Assembly: GCF_014805685.1 (NCBI RefSeq)
Contig: NC_060893.1
Location: 12,673,773-12,737,772, forward strand
Source of the DNA: Silurus meridionalis
Taxonomy: Eukaryota; Chordata; Actinopteri; Siluriformes; Siluridae
Length of the DNA: 64,000 bases
Reading direction: 5' to 3'
Below are positions 41,555 through 48,720 of this stretch, piece after piece. Under the pieces are notes generated by a model. That model did not search any database, was not told the DNA's origin, and saw only the letters and a list, made by a program, of their open reading frames with translations. Positions within the stretch are counted from its first letter, which is position 1. Every line of letters begins with the position of its first letter. The position numbers and the translations under genes are program-made.

Positions 41555-44500
41555 AAATGCTTTAAAATGTCTTTTCTGAGGCCAGAAATGAGTCAAATCA
41601 GCCAAAGCAGCACATCTATACTTTTCACAGCATTTGATTGGGGGGAAAGGATAGGCACTTTCAGTGTTATTTTTATGACAAATTAAGCTTTCTTCAGAGT
41701 CAGCAAAGGACTCTAAAAATGACAAATTGCTCCTATAAAGTTACTTGAAACTGTGTTTTTTCCCCCCAAACTCACAAAAAATGCTTGATGTGGCAATTAA
41801 AAAAACATTAGGAAAAATAAGGGCATGCAAACTTTTACCCTCAGCAAATTGCACATGGATTTGCTTTAATACTTAATGACACATTTACCTGCCTTTTATT
41901 GACATCTGATGGTCAATACAACTATCAGATTTTTTTTCCAAGTTTTTCATTTATTCCTCTATTTTACGAAATACATCAAAACTACATTTGTTTTTTTTTA
42001 CTTTACCCATGAGCAGGTTTGATATTTCATTCTTAACATTCACAAGTATAGGATGACTTTAAGCTCTTGTAAGCTACAGAGCCTCTTACACTTCTAAGAA
42101 CTGGGCTAAGCAAAGCAGAACAGGACCAGATTATATGAATAAAGAAGAATTTGCTGTTAGTAAAGAAGAGAACAAAGATGGGATCAAGAGAAATACAGAC
42201 AGACAAGCAGGAAGAAATTAAATCGTGGAGAAACTATAGAGAAAATAAAGTTGTAGGGACATAATTAAATAGGATGTCTTTGGATGCAATGGAATAAAAA
42301 TTTCCCTTCACTTAGACTAGGAGATCCAAACCTGCTCCAGTTACATGGTTTGGAGTGGAAGATCTTGAGTGGCCTGCTACAGAGTTCTGACCTCAAGCCT
42401 AATGAACACCTTTGGGATGAACTGGAACACTGAATGTCCCCCAGGGATCCTCACCCAACATCAGTGACTTTACTTACACTCTTTGGGCTGAATGAACACA
42501 AACCTCCACATCCACACTGCAAGATCTACTGGAACATCTTCCTAGTAGAATGGAGGTTATTATAACAGCAAATGAGGACTAAATGTCACTAAATGAAGTG
42601 TGCAAAAAGAAAAAAGAAAATAGCACATAATAATCCTACAGTCAGGTGTCCACAAACCTTTCATGATAATTATATTCAACAGCATTGTGGGAACAGCACG
42701 GGTTAATGACAGTACCTTTTCACAGCATGTTCAAATTGCCGTTGCATTATGCAACTCTTTTATCATTCTTACTAGTGCTGTATTTCTTTAGAATAAGGAG
42801 AAAGTCAGACAAAAGTAAAGTTACACTAAATCATAACTGTGATTTAATTTCCAGTGTGGAAAAGAGAGAATGATCTCTTATACTGTAGGCATGAGATGCT
42901 TAAAATGAGCTGTTCAAATACAGGTGGTGATGAAATGCATGAGAAAAGTAGTGCTATTTAGACTATACGTCATTTCCAGAGTTATATTTGTGAAGTCATG
43001 TTACTGTAGGATGTCTTTGTAGGAGTAAAAACATCGACATCACGGTGTATTGCTTATTACCACTGCAACGCTGATCATTTTCATGATCAAAACACATCAA
43101 GAAAGGTTTCATTTCACAGTAATTTCTCTTCGAAAAACACATCATACATTTGGTCCATATTTGGTTGTATTTAATGTGGAACATCTGTGAAACACGTTAG
43201 TTTCTCACTTACGTTATAGCAACTTTAATAAGTTGTTACCCTCAGCAGCTTCTCTTGTTTCTTTCTCTTCATCTTAGTAACACAAAAGAGACTGTTTGTG
43301 AAACATAGCTAAGCCCTTCATCTGTAAGACTTTTCCATGTTGGAAGTTACAGCTTTATCTTGTACAAAGTATCATTGCTGGAGACTCCTTCCAACATAAG
43401 GAATAAAAGTGAAAATGCCACAGGAAACTTAGCTGGAACTACTGTCAGAGCTGATGTTCAAAATGTTCTTTATTTAATCAGAACATCACTTTGGTGCAGT
43501 ATAATTTAATTTATTTTATTTATTTAACCGTTATTCAGCCAGGCAAAGACTCACTTTCTCTCTTTTTCAAGAAAGACCTTCCCAAAAAAAAAAAAAGACA
43601 GCAAATAAACTTTGGGAATATTGGAAAAATGTAACAAATATATACAGCACCATTTGCCAGTAAAGCCAGCTTCCATATGCTTTCTAAATGATTAGAATTT
43701 AACCAGTGAAAACAATTAAGTAAGTTTTATGTGCTTTTTTTGTACAGTACTGAATGCTGAAAGGGCAAATTATTTTCATCATTTTTTTTGCCAATTCCAT
43801 TCGGACATGGAGATCAGCCAGCTGAAACCTGCTTTATAGCATTTACCTTCATTATAACGGCTTATTGTAGGCCTTGTGCCCACATAGAATGCGCTGGGGG
43901 ATTTACCGGGCTACAATTCCACGACATGACCTTTGAACAACACCTATATTTTATTGTATCAAATCATACATTTGGCCAGACCTTGGTTTCGGTATGATCT
44001 AAGGAACAAGTGATGACAAATAGTACATTCTGGAGTGCACAAAAAACTCACTCTGAGAAAACAAGACAAAATCTTGAAATTAATGGATTATCCACTTAAA
44101 TAATCATTTATAAACAAATCATTTGGAGGTGGTAGCTTAGTGGTTAATGCATTGGACTTTGAATTTGAAGGTTAAGAGTTAAAATCCCAGCCACACTAAA
44201 CTACCATTCCTGGGCCCCTGAGCAAGGCCCTTAACTATATAAATTAGATACATATAAGGCGCTCTGGATAAGGGCATTTGCCAAATGTCATAAATGTAAT
44301 TTTAACAATTGGCTAAAGACACTTGCTTCACTGAAAAAATAGTAGAATAAAAGCCAGTCTGGAACACTTACATTTGGACGGCTCCACCTGGTCTTGATCT
44401 TCTCTGACATTTCTTGAGTGTAGGCTAGCAGATCTATGCCCTCTTTACTCTGATACAGAAAGAATGAGAGAAATGTGAAGAGACACACTCTTCCGGTCAT

Positions 44501-46944
44501 CACAAAGTATCTAAATGACAGTGCATCAGGTATAAAAGAGACATAAATCAATTAACTTCTAGCCTATGTGCAGTGTCCTATCTGTCACAACTAAATCCTT
44601 TTTAAATCAATAAGCTGGTGACTAACCATTCGTTACCATCTACATTCCAGATAGTGAACCCTTTACATGGTGGATCAGCATTCAGCTTCCTGCTGTTTGA
44701 GATCAGTGTATGTCTTGCCTTCTGTGTTGCTCTTTTCTCACACAAGGTCTAATTAAATGTTTAATGCCATGCATGATCACTTGCCTAACAAGGGAAATAA
44801 AGAGCAGAACAGTGCTGCATCGATGCTGGTCTCAACAGCCTTATTACTACCAGTATAAGAGCTCCAGTGTTTCTGTTAATTAAGGTTGATATTGATTTGC
44901 TACCTTGTTACAGTGTCTTTAATGCTAATTTTTTCTCTCTCACAACAGCGTATTCTAAAACTAAAGCGAGTCTGGTACGCTGTCAGCTCATACTCCTGTT
45001 ATCTTTTTTTTACTATATATTATTACACTTTTTTTTATATAGTATGTGAACATTTGCTATGTGAACACACCGTTTCAGATTTATTCTCCCATTGCTGTTA
45101 TTATAATCTTCTGGAAAGGCTTTCTACTGAAATGTTGTGTTGGAATTTGCTCATTCAGCCACAAGAACATTCCATAACAAATTTGTGCTAAGTTTCGAGA
45201 AGCCCTGCATTGTATGATGTATTTTTAATGATCTGTTTTAGAAACCAAGTTCTAAAGTAAAATGGGTTTGGAACAATACTTGAAATGGTCTCTTTTTTGT
45301 AAAGAGAGGTTTGAGTCTTATTGCTTGTTCAAGAAATCCAGGCAAAGTGCAAAAAAGTGACCTTATGTATTGTACTGTAATTTCCGGACTATTAAGCGCA
45401 CCCAAATATAAGCCGCACCAACTGAATTTGACAAAGATTTTTATTTTGAACATAAATAAGCCGTCTATAAGTGTATAGATAAGTGTCTACACTGAAACTA
45501 ATGAACTTTACACAGGCTTTACCGAAAGACAGTGTCTGTTACACGGCTTGTATATAAACAGTAGCCTACCAAGAAAGTCATTGTTCACTGTCTTCCTCCT
45601 TCCTTTCACAACAATATCTCTCGGGAGTTTTTCTTGTCATCGTCGTGCGTCTAAAAATCACCATTGGTGAAGCTTTTCTCCCGATGCCATGCAGCTCAGA
45701 ACACAGGTGAAGTGTGTTTTTTCCATGCCCGGTTGTTTTCAGCGTGACGAATGATTCACATTTCATGTAGACAGTCCGAGTGAGCGGCAGATCAAACGTC
45801 AAAGGAACCTCATCCATATTTATGATGTAGTGCTGCCCGATTCAGTGGGAGCGCATCTGATTTAATATAAATAATTTCATTGGTTCACCTGAACTCGTTC
45901 GGCAATTTCATTGGTCTAATGTTACAGGGCTCAGTTTTTTGACATGAAGCTTGTGACCTGGGAAAAACCCAGGAAAAAATCCATATATTAGCCATTGTTT
46001 GAGCCGCAGGGTTCAAAACGTGGGAAAAAAGTAGCGGCTTATAGTCTGGAAAATACGGTACATGCTTCATCAAAGGTAGATGTGAAGAAACCATCTCCTA
46101 TGCCTGAGGTTTGGTGACATGACTGTATTCATTTTCACATTATAATACTAATAATTTATAGCTCTAAGCGATGTTCATGTCTGACTGTGAGTTAAAGAAA
46201 AAAATTATTAGCCTTAAGAATGAAGAACAATAACTAACATAAAAAGTAAAAATCATTACTGTAGATAAATAAATAAAAAGATCAATCTGAATGATTACAT
46301 TTATGATGAAAATCATTATTTTGCAAACCCTACTAGCATTCAAAATAGAAATAATTTCAGCGATTACACCTTTATTTTTTAAAGAAAATATGAATTGAAA
46401 TTATGTTAAATCAAGGTCATTCACTCAAACTCACCTTCTGCCACATGTAGGCTTCTTGAAGTGTAATAATCTCATGCTCTCTGTGTTCTCCCTGGACAAC
46501 GCACAACACACACACAATCCTTTCATCCTGTTTGCAGTACAACGATCCCTCCTGCCCATGCTCCTTACATCTTAGTCTTTCTACTGTCACTGTGTCTCTC
46601 TTTCCTGATTCACACCCTTTCTGCTCCTCATCCTGCTCCTCAATCGCTTCTCCTCCACCACCAGCAGCCTCGGCCTCCTCCAAATGGTTTTCATGTGCCT
46701 CAGGTTGAGCATTGATGTCTACGTTGGCGTCTACGGGGGGTTTTGGCGTGTTGTAGGGCTGAAGTGGATGTCTGGTGCTGCGTGCATGTTTTTCGCCGTG
46801 GACCACGCAAAAGGCAAAGCGGCAAATCACACACATTTGCGTAGCCGGCTGAGGTTCGTCTGGTTCACATGCGTCACATGTGCCGTCCATCTGGGGCAAG
46901 TCATCATCATTGGATCTTTCCCAGAATGCTCCTGGAGGGTTCAT
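4310..46944 (-). CDS. trim44: trim44 (tripartite motif-containing 44), full coding span, 5 coding exons
   Basis: Five minus-strand exons join without a frame break to give a predicted 334-residue protein: 170 + 26 + 105 codons, then 102 nt including TAA. Human TRIM44 is about 344 aa. Domains in order: an N-terminal Cys/His zinc module (C23, C26, C38, C41, C46, H49, H53, H59); a Glu-rich acidic linker (about 82-115) shorter than in mammals; a B-box (C126, H129, C137, D140, C145, C148, H154, H157); then a helical, coiled-coil-like region (about 171-275); and a Gly/Pro-rich tail. There is no RING, as expected for TRIM44. In mammals the family is described as a deubiquitinase-like stabiliser of TRIM17 and of the antiviral adaptor VISA/MAVS; function here is by homology only. 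All introns have GT-AG ends. The first three coding exons end in phase 0 and the microexon ends in phase 2. The last intron is 26 kb. The start is the first ATG, 19 nt after a strong splice acceptor. Identification is strong; the short C-terminal exons rest on frame and splice-site agreement. Confidence 0.85.
4465..7225 (+). mobile_element. L2-type (CR1/Jockey group) LINE, decayed
   Basis: It starts with an AAGATGGTGGC-type 5' end (about 4471). An AP-endonuclease-like part follows at about 5050-5390, including a [14 protein letters not shown] stretch (5183-5222), [18 protein letters not shown] and GYSDH. Reverse transcriptase pieces follow: the palm region around 5850-6110 ([14 protein letters not shown]), then the FADD motif at about 6115-6130, broken by a one-base deletion, then [21 protein letters not shown] (6181-6243). 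After 6390 come degraded C-terminal pieces including LPSGKR near 6640 and a 3' UTR rich in TTGCACT/TGTGTT. Many stops and frameshifts show it is dead. It lies antisense to trim44. The clade name is from recall of fish L2 reverse transcriptases. Confidence 0.75.
7733..7752. repeat. short (GA)n tract
   Basis: AGAGAGAG run within a purine-rich stretch starting near 7720. Confidence 0.8.
10275..10322 (+). repeat. LINE 3'-tail fragment
   Basis: CCTCTGGGATGAATAAACTA followed by ACTA repeats. This is the common 3' terminus of fish LINEs (CCTC-GGGAT-AATAAA plus a 4-mer microsatellite). Only the tail remains. Confidence 0.5.
10515..10778 (+). mobile_element. Tigger/pogo-type MITE
   Basis: A 264-bp element bounded by TA dinucleotides. 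It starts CAGTAAACCCCCGATAATTC and its other end, read inward, starts CAGTGGCCCCCC, giving short imperfect terminal inverted repeats. TA target duplication and CAGT-CCCCC ends are typical of pogo/Tigger non-autonomous elements. It has no coding capacity. A second copy at 33956-35016 defines the boundaries. Confidence 0.72.
10790..10985 (+). repeat. interspersed repeat, diverged copy of the 23.0-kb module
   Basis: It shares the order TTTGAGTATGGTTCCTCTTGAGG ... TTGCTCCTCAGGCATAAAG ... CTGCTTTGTGGAAATGT ... AAAAGTGCTATA with the repeat at 23035-23255. The class is uncertain; it is a very common teleost 3' module. Confidence 0.6.
14085..14304 (+). repeat. SINE-like interspersed repeat, copy 1
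   Basis: It runs from TTTACGGCATTTGGCAGATG to GCTACCACCTCCC and contains the hallmark core GGGGTTAAGGGCCTTGCTCAGGGGCCC. Related copies lie at 15735-15966, 44126-44300 (reverse) and 62540-62640 (partial). I recognise it as a common ostariophysan repeat but cannot give it a secure family name. Confidence 0.7.
15735..15966 (+). repeat. SINE-like interspersed repeat, copy 2 (variant head)
   Basis: Shares the GGGTTAAGGGCCTTGCTCAG core and the terminal GAGCTACCACTTCCCC with copy 1. Its first half is different: CAGATGCACTTTACAGCACAG followed by GAAAGCTGGGGTCAGAGCCC. It therefore represents another subfamily or a chimera with a second repeat. Confidence 0.65.
18437..18458. repeat. (CT)n microsatellite
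   Basis: Uninterrupted TC/CT run followed by poly-T. Confidence 0.9.
18629..18693. repeat. (CA)n microsatellite
   Basis: About 32 CA units with a single T interruption at 18651. Confidence 0.95.
21374..21557 (+). mobile_element. SINE, head-truncated copy with 17-bp target duplication
   Basis: The insert begins AACCCCAGCC and ends in GAAGCCGAAAGAAAG. It matches the body and 3' tail of the tRNA-Glu-derived SINE at 26334-26560 (CCCAAGCCTGGATAAATGGG, GGAAGGGCATCCAGC) but lacks the tRNA-like head. It is flanked by a perfect 17-bp direct repeat, TTATTGATAAGGCATGC, at 21357-21373 and 21558-21574. That is the signature of target-primed insertion followed by 5' truncation. Confidence 0.85.
23035..23255 (+). 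repeat. interspersed repeat with common teleost 3' module
   Basis: Contains GGTTCCTCTCAAGGTTTCTC, GGGAGTTTTTTCCTTGCCAC, then CTGTAAAGCTGCTTTTGAGA and AAAAGCGCAGTAGAAATAAA. This arrangement recurs very widely in fish genomes. Diverged copies lie at 10790-10985 and 55085-55183. I cannot say from sequence alone whether it is a SINE or the end of a larger element. Confidence 0.6.
24272..24373. repeat. compound (CA)n microsatellite with GTGCGC interruptions
   Basis: Three CA tracts separated by two near-identical interruptions, GTGCGCACCCGC and GTGCGCACCCTC. The repeat is higher-order (about 40 bp), made of alternating purine-pyrimidine steps. Confidence 0.93.
24844..24898. repeat. (CA)n(CG)n(CA)n microsatellite
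   Basis: CACACACA, then CGCGCGCG, then a long CA run. Alternating purine-pyrimidine throughout, a classical Z-DNA-prone sequence. Confidence 0.95.
25455..25625 (+). mobile_element. Tc1-like transposon end fragment
   Basis: Starts ACAGTGCCGTCTACAAATAT followed by TGGCACCATTGCTAAATATG and CTTTATTGTATAAC. This resembles the terminal inverted repeat of a known fish Tc1 family. The transposase is absent and the other end was not found. Confidence 0.5.
25735..26145 (+). mobile_element. Tc1-like element, internally deleted, copy 1
   Basis: Shares AGGCACAGCAATTGTATAGG, a degraded transposase segment (about 25800-25960: CAACAATGCCTCTGTGCACA through GAGTGGCCTGCTACTGAGCA, the EWPA block) and the 3' part GTAGATTAGAGGTTATTATA with copies at 42300-42670 and 49835-50238. 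It ends near CATATAGTGTA. Several stops; non-functional. Confidence 0.65.
26334..26565 (-). mobile_element. tRNA-Glu-derived SINE with RTE-type 3' tail
   Basis: On the minus strand the head carries an A box TGGTCTAGTGG (complement of 26541-26551) and a B box GGTTCGATCCC (complement of 26498-26508) in a tRNA-Glu-like sequence. A body follows (CCCAAGCCTGGATAAATGGG, GGAAGGGCATCCAGCATAAA), then a tail GATGATCCGCTGTGGCGACC plus CCTATTGGGAGAAGCC. The tail is nearly identical to the 3' end of the RTE-type LINE at 38640-39127. A possible short target duplication is ATTACTA on both sides. Confidence 0.85.
27770..27804. repeat. (GA)n microsatellite
   Basis: AGAGAG run with one AA interruption. Confidence 0.92.
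28268..28345. repeat. (CA)n microsatellite, about 38 units
   Basis: Perfect, uninterrupted CA tract, one of the longest in the window. Confidence 0.96.
28564..28583. repeat. (GT)n microsatellite
   Basis: Ten GT units within a GTGAGT-rich stretch. Confidence 0.88.
29600..29642. repeat. (TG)n microsatellite
   Basis: About 21 perfect TG units. Confidence 0.95.
29948..30140. repeat. two (CA)n tracts flanking a duplicated spacer
   Basis: CA tracts at 29948-29994 and 30111-30140. Between them TTCAACGCTACTACTATTAC and TTCAACTCTACTACTATTAA repeat, each followed by ACAACT. A roughly 70-bp unit has therefore been tandemly duplicated along with its CA tract. Confidence 0.85.
30482..30504 (-). CDS. 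trim44: trim44 coding exon 4, 23-nt microexon
   Basis: The minus strand reads CCCTGATTTTCAG/ATGGACC...GACCGAG/GTAAGA, with strong acceptor and donor sites 23 nt apart. It begins in phase 0, as exon 3 requires, and leaves two bases (AG) that complete an Arg codon with the first base of the last exon. The residues added are MDPEARP plus the split Arg. The evidence is splice-site quality plus reading-frame agreement on both sides; the peptide is too short for homology. Confidence 0.62.
30914..30978. repeat. (GT)n microsatellite
   Basis: About 32 perfect units. Confidence 0.95.
31677..31690 (+). promoter_or_regulatory. CTCF-like motif
   Basis: CCAGTAGGTGGCAG matches every position of the CTCF core consensus CCASYAGRKGGCRS. 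It lies just before a poly-A run. Vertebrate CTCF sites are often distributed by retroelements, and the adjacent poly-A may be a retroelement tail. Binding is not shown by sequence alone. Confidence 0.45.
31703..31730. repeat. poly(A) run of 28
   Basis: An uninterrupted A28 tract, consistent with a retroposed 3' tail or simple slippage. No parent element was recognised in the preceding 100 bp. Confidence 0.85.
31938..31980. repeat. (AAT)n/(ATT)n inverted trinucleotide tract
   Basis: AAT repeats run directly into ATT repeats, forming a perfect potential hairpin. Confidence 0.9.
32068..32640 (+). pseudogene. Tc1-like transposase relic
   Basis: Recognisable Tc1 transposase blocks, spread over two or three frames: a TKIETFG-like segment (32115), [29 protein letters not shown] sequence (32290-32360, the second catalytic-Asp region with its usual D-N-D-P-K-H-T altered), a STKDQ segment, and a C-terminal [12 protein letters not shown] end in another frame (32550-32580). 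Frameshifts and the lost SPDLNPIE block show it is inactive. No terminal repeats were seen. Confidence 0.7.
32641..32690 (+). repeat. LINE 3'-tail fragment with ATCT repeat
   Basis: CCCTCTAGGATAAATAAAGC followed by TATCTATCTCTA, the typical end of fish CR1/L2-type LINEs. It directly abuts the Tc1 relic. Confidence 0.55.
33956..35016 (+). mobile_element. Tigger/pogo-type element interrupted by a second transposon
   Basis: Starts CAGTAAACCCCCGATAATTT and ends CGGGACCACTG, with TA on both sides. It is collinear with the 264-bp MITE at 10515-10778. Its left part (33956-34078) and right part (34834-35016) are separated by a complete 751-bp pogo-like insert. Confidence 0.78.
34081..34831 (+). mobile_element. 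pogo-like non-autonomous element, nested copy
   Basis: Ends: CCGTATTTTTCGGACTATAA and, read inward from the right, CCGTAATTTCCAGACTATAA, i.e. about 20-bp imperfect terminal inverted repeats. TA is duplicated at 34079-34080 and 34832-34833. The interior shares blocks with the copy at 45375-46058 (CCTGTGTTCTGAGCTGCACG). It has no long ORF and most of the transposase is lost. Confidence 0.8.
35170..35229. repeat. (GT)n microsatellite
   Basis: About 30 perfect units. Confidence 0.95.
37699..38013 (-). CDS. trim44: trim44 coding exon 3 (coiled-coil region)
   Basis: A 315-nt, phase 0-0 exon encoding 105 residues (197-301). It contains the conserved block LHLVDLKEA (human: LHLVDIQEA) followed by heptad-like helices ([16 protein letters not shown]) and a Gly/Ala/Pro-rich tail. 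The acceptor is TTTTGACCAG/ATG and the donor is CCTCCG/GTAAGC. If the donor were not used, the frame would run 18 further codons into the intron before a stop, which is a possible intron-retention end. The exon is noticeably GC-richer than its surroundings. Confidence 0.88.
38640..39127 (+). mobile_element. RTE-type LINE 3' end (5'-truncated)
   Basis: An open frame (38644-39039) encodes the C-terminal part of an endonuclease/reverse-transcriptase polyprotein: [58 protein letters not shown] and [12 protein letters not shown]. These blocks are typical of RTE/BovB-like fish LINEs. The 3' UTR is very short: GGATGATCCACCGTGGCGAC, CCCTAATGGGAGAAG, then (GAA)n to 39126. Little decay in the remaining frame suggests a comparatively young insertion. 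Confidence 0.82.
39097..39126. repeat. (GAA)n tail of the RTE LINE
   Basis: About nine GAA units, generated at the LINE 3' end. Confidence 0.9.
40618..40688. repeat. (GA)n microsatellite
   Basis: About 35 units, a homopurine tract with mirror symmetry and triplex (H-DNA) potential. Confidence 0.95.
40793..40846. repeat. (GA)n microsatellite, second tract
   Basis: About 25 units, separated from the first tract by about 105 bp. Confidence 0.95.
41344..41494. repeat. (AT)n then (CA)n compound microsatellite
   Basis: About 42 AT units (41344-41427), then CA tracts with a CATACACTGTATA interruption, ending at 41494. The AT part is self-complementary and can form a cruciform. Confidence 0.95.
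41519..41554. repeat. (AAAT)n microsatellite
   Basis: About nine TAAA/AAAT units. Confidence 0.92.
42300..42670 (+). mobile_element. Tc1-like element fragment, copy 2
   Basis: Contains the degraded transposase block GAGTGGCCTGCTACAGAG, the motif AGAATGGAGGTTATTATAAC, and the terminus GTCAGGTGTCCACAAACCTT. All are shared with the copies at 25735-26145 and 49835-50238. Only the 3' part remains, with stops. Confidence 0.7.
44126..44300 (-). repeat. SINE-like interspersed repeat, copy 3
   Basis: On the minus strand it reads from CATTTATGACATTTGGCAAA through TTAAGGGCCTTGCTCAGGGG to GCTACCACCTCC. Same family as 14085-14304, in the opposite direction. Confidence 0.72.
44372..44449 (-). CDS. trim44: trim44 coding exon 2
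   Basis: A 78-nt, phase 0-0 exon encoding 26 residues (171-196) that start with SKEGIDLL. It corresponds to the stretch after the B-box in human TRIM44 that begins SKDSGGLK. The acceptor is TTTCTGTATCAG/AGT and the donor is CCAAAT/GTAAGTG. The Ser-Lys start shared with the mammalian protein, plus perfect phase agreement with both neighbours, supports the call. The peptide is predicted helical and charged. Confidence 0.82.
44450..46434 (-). other. trim44: trim44 intron between coding exons 1 and 2
   Basis: 2.0-kb intron. Its middle third is occupied by the pogo-like element at 45375-46058; the rest is AT-rich. Confidence 0.6.
45375..46058 (-). mobile_element. pogo-like element with transposase relic
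   Basis: TA-flanked. Its ends, CTGTAATTTCCGGACTATTA on the left and CCGTATTTTCCAGACTATAA read inward from the right, are imperfect inverted repeats shared with the nested copy at 34081-34831. On the minus strand 45578-45817 encodes a piece of pogo-type DDE transposase: [11 protein letters not shown] (with the first catalytic Asp of the MDE motif), a TTGHGKN stretch and [10 protein letters not shown]. It lies in the same orientation as trim44. The rest of the transposase is missing. Confidence 0.78.
46435..46944 (-). CDS. trim44: trim44 coding exon 1 (zinc module, acidic linker, B-box)
   Basis: It encodes residues 1-170. The motif [11 protein letters not shown] near residue 20 matches the signature start of TRIM44 proteins (DGTCDECEPDE in human). 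The B-box region contains the CxxH...CxxD...CxxC...HxxH ligand set between residues 126 and 157. The donor reads CAGAAG/GTGAGT, after Lys170, in phase 0. The exon probably starts at 46963, because the minus strand there reads TCTCTTTCTAG/ACGG, a good acceptor; this leaves 19 nt of 5' UTR before the ATG. The open frame on the plus strand here (46684-46959) is only a shadow. The Glu-rich linker has a run of four Gly (95-98). Confidence 0.88.
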
Positions 46945-47750
46945 ATTGGTGATGGGTAGCCGTCTAGAAAGAGAGATTAGTCCCAGGGAAGCCTATGGGG
47001 AGAAAAGAGCAATTTAAAAATAGCCCTGGCTCTGGGGATACGGTAAACACACACACAGAACAAATGTACTTTACTCAGCTTTCCACAGCTGAGCACAAGC
47101 TCACTGCACTAAATCACTCTCTGACTGTTCCCTCCTCCGATACTAACAGAAACAGAAAGATTGAAACTGTAAACAAAATTTGAAGTTCTGAGATCATCCG
47201 ACCTGCAGCTCAATTAGTGCTGAAGTCTACTTACTTAGTGCAAGTCAGCAGCTCTGAGTCCCTACACAAATCAATTCAAAATGGAGTCTGGACAGTGGAG
47301 TGGCTACAAGGGAATGTAGTGAACACCAAATAGTTTATTTATCAAACAGAAATCAGACAGCAGGTTGGAGTGCACAGTATTGCTATTCACTGCTGAATTA
47401 AACATTATTTATTTAGTATATTTACACATAAATTCAGTGTGTAAGAGTTTAGGTGACAGTCTCAGTCTCATAAGCAGAAGTCAAAGCACAGTTTAAATCT
47501 ATGTCAGTGAGATTAAAGTGATAAATGTGTAAATGTGTAAATGTGTGGACGTCTGTTCAGGAACATCCCAAATGCAACAAGCTTCTACAGTATGATCGGA
47601 TGGGGTTTGGGATAAAGCAGAGGGCCATTACCACCTCGAAGAGGCGTATTTTCCAACCCCAGCATGACATACAAAAATTGTTAGCCAAAAATTACAGTTT
47701 TAAATGTTTATTAACAAATGACACTCTATATAGCTTATAGTTAACATAAC

Positions 47751-48149
47751 AGAACCTCCACTAGACAGGTTTTTTCTTACAAACATTACAGCAGCTTTAA
47801 ATGGACATTCCCTCACCAGCCTCTCTTTTTTCCTTCCTTAAGAGCCACTGTTCCAGAGAAGTCAAGTTGCAGTTGTTGCGTTATTTTGTCAAAATAAAAA
47901 TTTGGCATGAAAAATTTAAGCAGTATAGGAAATATGTGTTAGAGCCGAGGAACATTGCTGTTTTCTTTTATGGATCAAAGATTAAAATTAAGTGTGCATC
48001 TTCAGGACAGTGTTTTTATTACCTTCCAGATTCTCAGAACCTCCACTAGACAGGTTTTTTTCTTACAAATATTACAGCAGCTTTAAATGGACATTCCCTC
48101 ACAGCCTCTCTTTTTTCCTTTCTTAAGAGCTACTGTTCCAGAGAAGTCA
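47751..48149. repeat. 114-bp direct repeats flanking a 171-bp unit
   Basis: AGAACCTCCACTAGACAGG... to ...CAGAGAAGTCA occurs at 47751-47864 and 48036-48149 with only a few differences. The intervening 47865-48035 is present again, inverted, at 48375-48547. Confidence 0.9.
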
Positions 48150-48306
48150 GCTGAGGAGGCTTGGACACAATATTATATCTCACAGTTGGCATTCCTTAGG
48201 GGAAGGCTTGTATGTATGGCTGTGGATATTGAAGTCTAGACTGACCTTCTCAGCATGCTGCCACTGAAATGCCACCAAGAAAAGCAGAAAGAAAATACAT
48301 TTGCTA

Positions 48307-48341
48307 ATGAATGAATGAATGAATGAATGAATGAATGAATG
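48307..48341. repeat. (GAAT)n microsatellite
   Basis: About nine AATG units, in the loop of the larger inverted repeat. Confidence 0.93.
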
Positions 48342-48374
48342 GATTAGACAAAAAAAAGCAGCTTGTCATGGCAC

Positions 48375-48720
48375 TGAGAATCTGGAAAGTAATAAAAACA
48401 CTGTCCCGAAGATGCACACTTAATTTTAATAGTTGATCCATAAAAGAAAACAGCAATGTTTCTCGGCTCTAACACATATTTCCTATACTGCTTAAATCTA
48501 TCATGCCAAATTTTTATTTTGACAAAATAACGCAACAACTGCAACTTGAAAAACGTCCTGATTGTAATATGCCTTGACCTGAGACTCAATCCATTAACAT
48601 TAAATAAATGTCTTCTTAAAAACTGCATCACTATAACAACAATTATAGCACTACAATCAGAGATATGCTGTTACAGAACATCACCTTCTGACCAATCAGA
48701 TAAGAGCAGAGCGTGGTTAT
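48375..48720 (-). repeat. inverted copy of the 47.9-kb unit, with MITE-like right end
   Basis: 48375-48547 is the reverse complement of 47865-48035 at high identity. To its right, ACAGAACATCACCTTCTGAC and CAATCAGAT resemble the terminus of a common fish MITE. Class uncertain. Confidence 0.6.

Larger units (their letters stand above)
38014..44371 (-). other. trim44: trim44 intron between coding exons 2 and 3
   Basis: 6.4-kb intron. Apart from the listed elements, 39.2-40.6 and 42.7-44.1 kb hold AT-rich DNA with nothing recognisable. Confidence 0.6.

Noticed and set aside
41056..41725. Long frames with Tyr-Ile, Cys-Val or His-Thr repeats
   Set aside because: Translations of (AT)n and (CA)n microsatellites; the same holds for frames at 18.4-18.9, 24.1-24.6, 28.2-28.4, 30.8-31.1, 40.5-40.9, 52.4-52.6 and 63.7-64.0 kb.
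46684..46959. 91-codon plus-strand frame over the first coding exon
   Set aside because: Antisense shadow of trim44 exon 1, which has clear zinc-ligand patterns on the other strand.
47801..48631. Conserved peptide (LQLLRYFVKIKIWH...) present in two open frames on opposite strands
   Set aside because: The DNA itself is a near-identical inverted repeat, so peptide identity is a by-product and not evidence of selection.
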